Source: Manduca sexta
Lineage: Eukaryota > Arthropoda > Insecta > Lepidoptera > Sphingidae
Assembly: GCF_014839805.1 (NCBI RefSeq)
Contig: NC_051116.1
Location: 7,421,556-7,485,555 of the forward strand
Direction: 5' to 3'
Length of the DNA: 64,000 bases
Of the stretch, positions 47,942 through 56,900 are shown piece after piece. The position numbers and the translations under genes are program-made. Below the pieces are notes generated by a model. The model had not been told where the DNA came from. It did not search any database and saw nothing but the letters and a program-made list of their open reading frames with translations. Numbering within the stretch: position 1 is the first letter of the stretch; every line of letters starts with the position of its first letter.

Positions 47942-48193
47942 AGTTACTATCGTTATATTCCTGTTAATAGTATCAGTAGAGTGCAAAAGTTGATAATGAT
48001 AAAAAGTGAGTAGTGTTAGAGGAATTGTGAGTTGCGAGAAGCTTTCAGGTATCTTACTTAAGGAACATACTTTATACTTACTTTGTTGCAATGGTAAGCC
48101 AGTCTTATGATCAAGACGAATGTTTGTATATTCGCAAATATTTATGTCTAGCTTTTGTGCATCTAATCCTGATTTATGATATCTATTACTTAA

Positions 48194-49483
48194 CCCGGCG
48201 AGCATGTGGTGAAAAAATGTAACAAGAAGTATGAGGCAGGGTATGACATACCCATTAAAAAAATTGGCTATAAAACTTGTTTCTGAAGAAGTATTATACT
48301 ATTTATTTTTTGGTATAATAAGACAATACCATCATAACGCATTGGAAATAAAACAATCGCGCCATTTTAACAATTTTATTTTTTACCTCGATGGAAATAA
48401 GTCACTTTGAATTTCAAACAAACACTTTCAGTCTCTTAAAAACTAAAAAGGAACTAAAGTAAAACCAGTTTTATGATAAAAAAACTTAATCGTATGATAG
48501 AATATGAAATAATTTTCTTTATAAACTAAAAAAATCACAAAAAATTTAGGAACATCTTAGGAACTGGAGATAAAATCTGTGCAGTTTTTGCAAAAACATT
48601 GCATGCTCCACACTAATAGCCTTTCCTCAGCTTGTTCATGAGTATTTTGTCTTATGATTATTTTTGTTGGGGTAATCTCTACATCTAATAAAATGACCAG
48701 GAACATTTTGAGTCGATGAAAGTGATTCCTTGATCTGGGAAGAAATTCTCTGACGTATATAAATCGGAATATATATTTTTTGTCATTTCACATCTTCAGG
48801 TGTTCGTAAACTAAAGCCAAGCCTAAGTTACGGATGAAATCGGTCCATTTAGTGTCTTTGCCCTGATTTTCACGAAACATAGGACCCCTAGGGGCCCGTG
48901 GGCCCCTCTCAGGGGATCCGCAAGTAAAATAAAAGTTAAAAGAAAAACTATAAAGTGCACGCTTTTGCACTCTTGTATATCTAAAAAATAAATACAGAAG
49001 TAAACTGCTAGTAAAAACAATTTTAAGAATCCAACCCAACCCCCTCAACCCACACATGACGCCCTTGGTCGCACAAAAGGTCGCATACGGTGGCATTAGT
49101 GGTCCGCACTAAATAAAAGTTTGCGAAACCCTGTTCTAGTAAGTACATCTTCTATCATAGACCGAAGTTGTTTTTTCTATTTTCAACATCCATTTTCTAT
49201 TAAAATCTACAATTAAACAAAGAAAATAAGTTAAAATAGCAGAAAAAGCAATTTTAGTTTTGTCACACCAGCTATGAGGCGGGGTATCACGTACCCGAAC
49301 TCAGTTTGCAAGCGTGTAACTCGAATGCAGGTTGCCGCGACACTGTGATCACCCCACTATTACCTTCCGCAACCCTGTAACTCCAGCTACTCAAAGAGAC
49401 TATAAGTTTGAAAGTCAGGCACAAAAATATACGCCAGTAATTAACATGGGGGTATGACATACCCCGCCACACGCCTCGCCGGG
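48194..49483. mobile_element. piggyBac-type non-autonomous element, copy 2 (1,290 bp)
   Basis: Flanked on both sides by intact TTAA (48190-48193 and 49484-49487). Terminal inverted repeats begin CCCGGCGAGC and end GCCTCGCCGGG. It aligns with 7866-9165 end to end in the same orientation, with scattered substitutions and one-base indels. On the minus strand, 48790-48880 reads a short stretch (KWTDFIRNLGLALVYEHLKM) that resembles the C-terminal pattern of piggyBac transposases. This is tentative. Confidence 0.9.
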
Positions 49484-49487
49484 TTAA

Positions 49488-50463
49488 ATCTCGGTACGGA
49501 ATATGCAGTATGTAACTGTTACGTTTGTTTATCAATATTTATTTATTCGAAAATTCTAATATATAATTCAGTTCACAGTCACAATGCGTGATAGAAACTA
49601 GCACAGGGCATGCGGTTCGAAAATTAATTACTTTCTAATGTGTAGGGCAAAACGGGAACTAAATATTTTCCCTTTACTATACGAAACACAATAACTTTAT
49701 TAATTGTTAATAAAAAAATGTAAATATAATTCATACTTAATATAAGTTCTTAATTATATAATTTCTTTCTCCCTTGAAACTTTGCAGTGCCCGACAACTG
49801 AAATGCAATAAATATTGGATTTGAATTTAAATTAAACATAAAATTATGACTATACTAAATGCAAAAATACGCCAACTGATGTTTTGTATGTTTTGGATGC
49901 TAGATAGTGTCCAGATATCTATAGATATAGATATAGTTTAAATAGACATCACTGTATCGAAATTATCAATATAACAAAAGTGAAAATGTGTCTACATCCG
50001 TTGTATTACGGTTGAAAATTGTATCTAGTATAATCAATTGACATAGTAACGTAACATATATTTACAACTGTCAATTTGCCTACAGAAACTAAAACAATTT
50101 CTAAATAACTAAATTATTAAAAAAAATCGCTATACCTTATAGTTTAGACCACACATCGATCCGTGGGCCGTATTTAGCTAGTAATAGTTCTAAAATTGTT
50201 ACCCAATTGAACTTTGATACATGTTTACCCAACATTTAACATCGAATACATCTCAACGAGTCCGAGTGAAATTTGTTTAGTTTTCGAATGCTATGAAATT
50301 TGAATCATTCGAAAAAAATCGATATAGTTATCGTTTTATCGACCACTGTCTGATGTATTTTAATCGATTTCAAAAAGAAAATATTCATTTCGACGCGTAT
50401 ATATTTTTTTATAATGTATATCGATTATTGAGATTGATTTTTTATTGCTTATATTGATTCTAC
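49488..50463. other. Gene-free AT-rich stretch upstream of the Ig exons
   Basis: Probably intronic if the Ig gene's signal-peptide exon lies upstream. I searched by eye for an ATG plus hydrophobic run ending in a phase-1 donor and found none. Confidence 0.45.
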
Positions 50464-50750
50464 TGGTGGTAGGTCTATCATATGTGAGAGTTCGCCTGGG
50501 TAGGTACCACCGTAATGTCTATTTCTGCCGCCAAGCAGTGTGTAGTCACTGTTGTGTTCCGGTTTGTTGGACATTGTAGCCAGTGTAACTACTGGACATA
50601 ATGTGACTTAACATCTCACGTCTCAGGATGGCGAGCGCAGTGGAATACCAAACAATAATTTGTAATTCACGGTGTTGGATGGTGTTTCTACTGTTTATGG
50701 GCGGTCGTATCGCTTACCATTTGCGAACGGCAAGCACGTCTCGTCATTAA
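50464..50750 (+). mobile_element. Family-B retroposon just upstream of the first visible Ig exon
   Basis: Near full length, ending about 73 bases before the exon at 50824. It probably lies in the upstream intron of the Ig gene. It retains CCAGTGTAACTACTGGACAT and GGATGGTGTTTCTACTG. Confidence 0.88.
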
Positions 50751-50823
50751 TAGCAAAAAAAAATTTGTTAAAAAATCTCGTTAAATAACCTGACTTATTA
50801 ATTTATTATTTCATTTGTTGCAG

Positions 50824-50922
50824 GCCACACAGTACAGCGTAGAGATGCTGATGAGGATGTCAACTACGACGACCCGCAGATGGCAGCCGACGAGGCATCC
50901 GACTACGACACCCAAAATACAG
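50824..50922 (+). CDS. Ig gene, first visible coding exon: acidic linker
   Basis: Acceptor TTGCAG and donor GTAAAA bound a 99-nt exon. It enters with two bases of a split codon and leaves one base that joins AA of the next exon to make Glu. The frame is rich in Asp and Glu (DADEDVNYDD, ADEASDYD), consistent with a flexible N-terminal stretch after the signal peptide. Another frame is also open and starts with Met, but only the acidic frame fits the phase of the next exon. A SINE-like repeat ends about 70 bases upstream of the acceptor. Confidence 0.8.
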
Positions 50923-53900
50923 GTAAAAAAAAATCCGATTAAAAATATTCCAAAATATCGCTCACAAAACTACTTTTTAATATTTCATAAAAACTTTTTT
51001 AACTCACGTCAAAAAAGGAGGTTCTCAATTCGACTGTTTTTTTTTATGTTTGTTATTTAAGAACTCTTGACTGGGTGAAACCATTTTGATGATTTTTTAA
51101 AGGAATAATTAGTAGCCGAAATTGAAGTGAAATTCTATTTTTGGAATTCCAACCTAAATTCGTGATATCAACTCTTCAGTTATGTATGTAGATTCCTAAA
51201 TACATGATATACTTATTTGCAGAAAATGATGAGCCCGAGGTAGGAGGAGTCCACGCGGTGATATTGACTCAGCCCACTTCATACAACGTGACGATTGGCA
51301 GGACCCTGAGGCTCGAGTGCAATGTGGAACCTGACAGTGAGTAACAGCTTCGAATCCTAGTAAAGTGACCAGCATGTGATGGTACGTTGAAGGTCTAGAG
51401 TTTGACTGACGAGAGATACTCCACGACAGTCGACATAATTGTCGACTTGAAACCTTACATACATAAGAAGATCCCGAGATGCGACTCACATGGTCCTTTA
51501 GACGAGTTTTATCTAATACATTGCTTGCTATCGAGCGGATATAAATATCCTACCAGCAAAACACCTTTAACGATAATCCAGTGAACCATTTTACCATGAA
51601 AAGTTCACGGTGTCTGGTAGTCTCTTGAGTGGTGTCAAGTACGTATTTACCGACATATTATAACGGACTACAAACGTTTTTAAGAGTATTTTGCGACAAC
51701 TTCGACCTGGCCTAGTCTACATGCAGATTAGACTAGGAACGCTTTCTAGTTTCATGCTTTAAGTTCGTTCATAAACTATTAATTTTGTTTAACTTAATTT
51801 TTATTATAACATGCCGGTCTGGCAGATGAGTGGCATATTTGTGCGTCACTAGATGATGCAATGTTTATACAATTCCACTTCCTTGTTTCGTTTAGAAATA
51901 GGGACGGATTTAATGGGCCTGGGCAACTTGAGTTACACAGCATTATTTTAAATATATAAATCAACCTTATCCAATCTACTTATTTGAAGTGAAACTTCTT
52001 TAAAATCCTTGTGATTTGAAACTTGATGAAACGAGAATGCGTCAAAGAAACAGCGTTCAACCAGCCTGCATGCTACATTTTACATCCTTTTATTTTATTA
52101 TATAAGTGCAAAGGAGCATACGGTTCACCTGATGGTAAGTGAATACCGCCGCCCATAAACATCTGCATACCAGATTATATAGAAATACGGTGCCGGCTTT
52201 TTAGGTAAGAATATACTCTTTTTAAGGGACGACAATGAGCTCCATAATTTTATAGTAAATAACATTAGAAGACGGACATTCGATAGTTTTAAATAATTTA
52301 TTAAATACCTAATTAGGTCATTAAGGACAATTTGATTGAAAGTGACCAGAACTACAGAAAGCCCACCATCATAAAAATGGATAAAATAACGACCAGTACT
52401 ACAAATAACCCACTAACCTAAAAATAAATATAAGCGTACGGCATTTTGTCTTGTATATTTAGAAATATATAAAAATTCAAACATCAATACTGTGCATCAA
52501 TAAGTGCATGAGGTAATCACTAAAAGCTGGCCCCAACTAGTTGACCCTCATCAATATAATGCGACCCCATTACATAACTTTTACAACTAAAAACTTATTC
52601 ATAGAGTAATAAAAAGATACGGGGAAAAAACGGCAACGCTTCCCGCCGGTGGCGCCTAAAACGCACTTCCGACTAACTGTGCGCATGCCCTAAAAGGCAA
52701 CGTAAAAATAAGGATATCAATTTCCTATTTATATTTAGATAGATTTGAATGTTGCATGACACGATTCGGGTAATAAGTCGGTATTTGCTAGTGAAAGCCA
52801 TATAAATCAACATTTAGACAGAGCGATGCTTGCTAGCAATAATCGCCAGGAGATTATTGCACCATAGTGTTTAGCCTTTAAACCTAAATACTTTTTTAAA
52901 TATCTCTCAGACTTGTATACGACTATTGTTTAGGCCAGCGAAGATTTCAATTTATGTAAAGTAAAATTGCAATTGTACAGCAATTGCCAGGAGATCGCAT
53001 CATACTGTTAAAACTAAAGACTTTTATTTTAATATCTGTCGGACTTGTATACGATTATCATTTAGGCCAGCGAAGATTACAATTTATGTAAAGTTAAATT
53101 GCAATTGTACAGTATTTTTTATGTCTATAAGAATAGCACGTGCAAGGCAAGGAATTGCAACATCTAAATGAGACTTAACATTGCTCTTTCGCGAGATTAG
53201 GCCTGTCACTTTCGGGAAGATTTTTTTCGTGGATACTGCCATCATTTAAGGGACAGATGTACCTAACCCCACATTTTTATATTCCAGGTGCAGTGGTACA
53301 GTGGTACAAGAACAACGTCTCATATTTCCTTGGAAACATGAAGACAAACCCTGAAGCTGTCAGATTTAGCGTGTAAGTATAGAAAAAGCAATCAATTATT
53401 TGCTATAATACAAATAACTTACCTATAATATATTTACATTAAAATATCGTCTTACAATTATACAATTTTGCTTTGTGAAAAACATCAATCCAAAGATTAT
53501 GATTTTATTTATCAACAAAATTTTATCATATTTTTAACAACGTAGGTAGTTAAAAATATTTTTGGATTTGCTATATTAACGAAAAAAATAATATTCATTA
53601 AAACGACTCAAAATCATTTTTTGATGCACGAGGGCCATCGGAATGTTCTGCTAAGACCTACACATGGTTTTTGTAATATTGTGAGCGTTTAAGGAAAGTG
53701 GATGCCAAGGTCACAGATTGGATCTTTTTAAACTGATAACGTATTTTGGTATTAGACCAGAATACAATTGTGCCGAAAACATGCAAACTACTAAGCTCCC
53801 ATCACACATAACTGGCGAAATGTGACACTTCTGTCTACCTCTAAAACGTAAAAGGCGTGATCCTATGTATAAATAATTCCAGATCATCAAAGGACCTAAT

Positions 53901-56900
53901 TATCAAAGACGTGGAGAAAGACGACATCGGCGAATATCGGTGTGAATTAGTCGCTGGCAACCCTGTGTCCATCACTCACCACGTGGTGGTGTGGGAGAAG
54001 CCTAGTATTCAGAGTAAGTACATTATAGAAGATATAACATATTCTTAAAGTTAGGTTAGTTTTTTATTACTTTGGATGACGAAACGAACCTGCCATACGC
54101 CTGATGGCAAGCGATACGACCGCCTATAAACAGTAGAAACACCCAACACCTTGAATTACAAAGTATTTTGGTATTCACGGCGCTCGCCACCCTGAGACAT
54201 GAGATGATAAGTCTTATTATGTCCAGTAGTTACACTGGCTACAATGTCATTCAAACCGGAACATCAGTGACTATACACTTCTGCTTGGCGGCAGAAATAA
54301 ACATTGCGATAGTATCAACCCAGGCGTACTCTCGCATATGAGAGATCTATCAATAGTGATTTTGAATGATGGGTTGTCATCTGCCCTAATAAACCGGGGA
54401 ATACCTTCTTCTGTCTATTCCAGACGTTACCATTTATCTCATGGATCATTATTTTTTTCATTTGAACATGATTTCACAAGACGGAATATTATATTTAGAA
54501 GAATGAAAAGTTTTGGTTTGGCTTTAATTATTGCATTTCTTGAGGCCCGTGTTCAGCTGTGGACATCCTGCGGCTGATGATTGCAATTCTATTTTAGTCT
54601 CAAGATGCTCCTAAGCTTAAGATGTTTACCTAAGTACCACGATGACGTCAATGTCTAAGATAGACCCATGGCAAATGATGACGAAATAACGATTATTCTG
54701 TGGCGGTAAAATTCGTATACACCGCCATCTCGTCAACTTCACTGGAACTGCAAAATTTATAATGACAATTAGGAAATAATGCTCAATAATCACACTAGAT
54801 GGCGATAGTCGATTCTGTTTGGCGGTAGCAGAATTTCCGCGTAAGCATATACCAAATCCGAATAGAAACCGTCGGAAGGGCCGCGGCCGCTGCCTGACTG
54901 GAGATCTTTCCCTTCCATAAAGGAACGGCAACCATCTGTTCCTCTATAATGGCGTCTACCTACACGCGGTTACAATTCGATGTCACCAATTTGTCTAAAA
55001 TCTAAAGCATACACAGTACTTAATCAAACGAATCCATTAATTTACAGAGCTATCAGCAACGAACGGTGGCTCGGTGGTGGAAGGCGCTGATTTACTCCTC
55101 ACTTGCGACGTGTCTGGTCTCCCGCCACCACAAATCGTCTGGTCCAGGGAAATTGATAATGGAGTGAGTATATTGTGGAATTAAGTACCTTTCGCTAGAT
55201 CCCAGAATGGGTTGACAATGGGCAGTCTGTCAAAAAACCAAGATGTTATGGAAATAAAATCAAAATTTTATTACACATAGAATCGCAGTCCATTAGAATG
55301 GGTCTTTTGTAACTCCCTTGGTTGAATTTGGCATGTTAAGCCGATCCCAAAGGTTTTCATTTGTTTTCTTTTTCATTTTTATTGCACTTGATTGAGGAGA
55401 CGAATACAACGCTCTACTGATGATGACGAGAAACAATAATACAAAAATTCTAATCTTTCATGGATTTAGGTCATAATTTAGTTTAGTTTGTCAAACTTGA
55501 AATCGTCTTTAATATTATAGCTAATCTTAAACAATCGGTGATAGCAGATACAAATAAAAATCAAAAAGTTATCATTATATCAAAAAAACAATTGAAAAAT
55601 GCTGTATTTATTCTTGACATAAAATCTTCCACCTCCTTGGACCTACCTCATTTATTTAATTATTTCTAGAACCAACGCCTCAAGGAGACTGATGGAGAAT
55701 TCTCCGCCAATTCCGTCTTCATCAGGAATGTGAGGAAAGATCATGCTGGGAAGTATTACTGCTACATCTTCAACAACCTGGGCAGTAGCCAGGCGGAGAT
55801 CAATGTTAATGTAGCTGGTGAGTATTATTTTGTTTATTTATTTTTTTGCTTTGAATGACGAGACGAGCTTGCCGTTCGCCTGATCGTAAGCGATACGCCC
55901 ATAAACAGCAGATACACCAACACCTTGAATTACAAAGTATTGTTTAAAAACTGAAACTGTTTTGAAACGTGAGATGTTAAGTCTTAGTATGTCTAGTAAC
56001 ACTGGCTACAATGTCCTTCAAACCGGAACACAATAGTGACTACACACGGATGCTCGGCGGCAGAAAAAGACATTGCGGTGGTACCTAGCCAGGCGGACTC
56101 TCCCATATGACAGACCTACCACATAAATCTATCTTCAATTCTAGTAGAAAAACAAGATAGTTTTTGATTACAGAAGATAAAAATTGTCTATACTCAATTA
56201 TTATCACGTGGGATGAATACACCCGACTAACAATGGGTGAAGTAGGTCCTCACCTCAACCTACCCCTTAGCGCTTGAAGTCGTAAATCTGTTATTAATAT
56301 TACTTTTATTTTCAGTAAAACCCCGCGTCCATGTGCACAAGACAATTGTCAACTCAGCGGTTAATGTAGAAGCCGTGCTTCAATGCTCCGCTCACGACGA
56401 ACCCAAGTAAGTGAATAATTGTATCTATGTATGTTGTTTTAGATGTCAACATTTTATTATATATATCCAATGGCAGCCTTAAACGATGCTAAAACCCAGA
56501 CGAAAGCAAAAAAAAAATGATTCGCGGCCATAAGGTGGAGCAAAAAAAGTTCCCTGTTTTTAAAAGTTTCGTCGGTAAGATCGATAAAAAGGTCCTTCAA
56601 GGCACCACTCGAGGCCTCAAACGATTTCATGCCCGGTTCACCTCTCCTGAGGCCACCTCTCAGTGAAAAATTCTAATAATCCAAACAAACCATAAATAAA
56701 GAGTAGACCATGCAGTATAGTCTCTTCTAATTGTAACATATTTTTGATGAACATAGGAAATAATTTATTTTCATTAAAAAATAACATAGACAATATCCTA
56801 AAGTACTCCTTACTCTTTGCCAGAATTTTTTGCTCTAATATACATTTGTACATTTTATATATCACAATAATGTTTTGTGAACGAGTTACCGCATGAAAGG

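Larger units (their letters stand above)
51337..53287 (+). other. Ig gene intron 2 with a repeat fragment and a tandem duplication
   Basis: The longest intron of the visible gene. It contains a family-C repeat (51362-51561), a fragment of another Lepidoptera-style repeat near 52110-52230 (CCTGATGGTAAGTGAATACC then GCCGCCCATAAACAT), and a diverged tandem duplication at 52837-53112. The rest is plain AT-rich DNA. Confidence 0.7.

Noticed and set aside
50815..51060. 81-codon ORF starting Met-Leu-Gln over the first Ig exon
   Set aside because: Wrong frame: it runs through the donor into intron sequence, while the acidic frame fits the next exon's phase.
54626..54931. 101-codon Arg-rich minus-strand ORF in an Ig gene intron
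   Set aside because: No domain; the high GC is local and the frame shows no conservation evidence.
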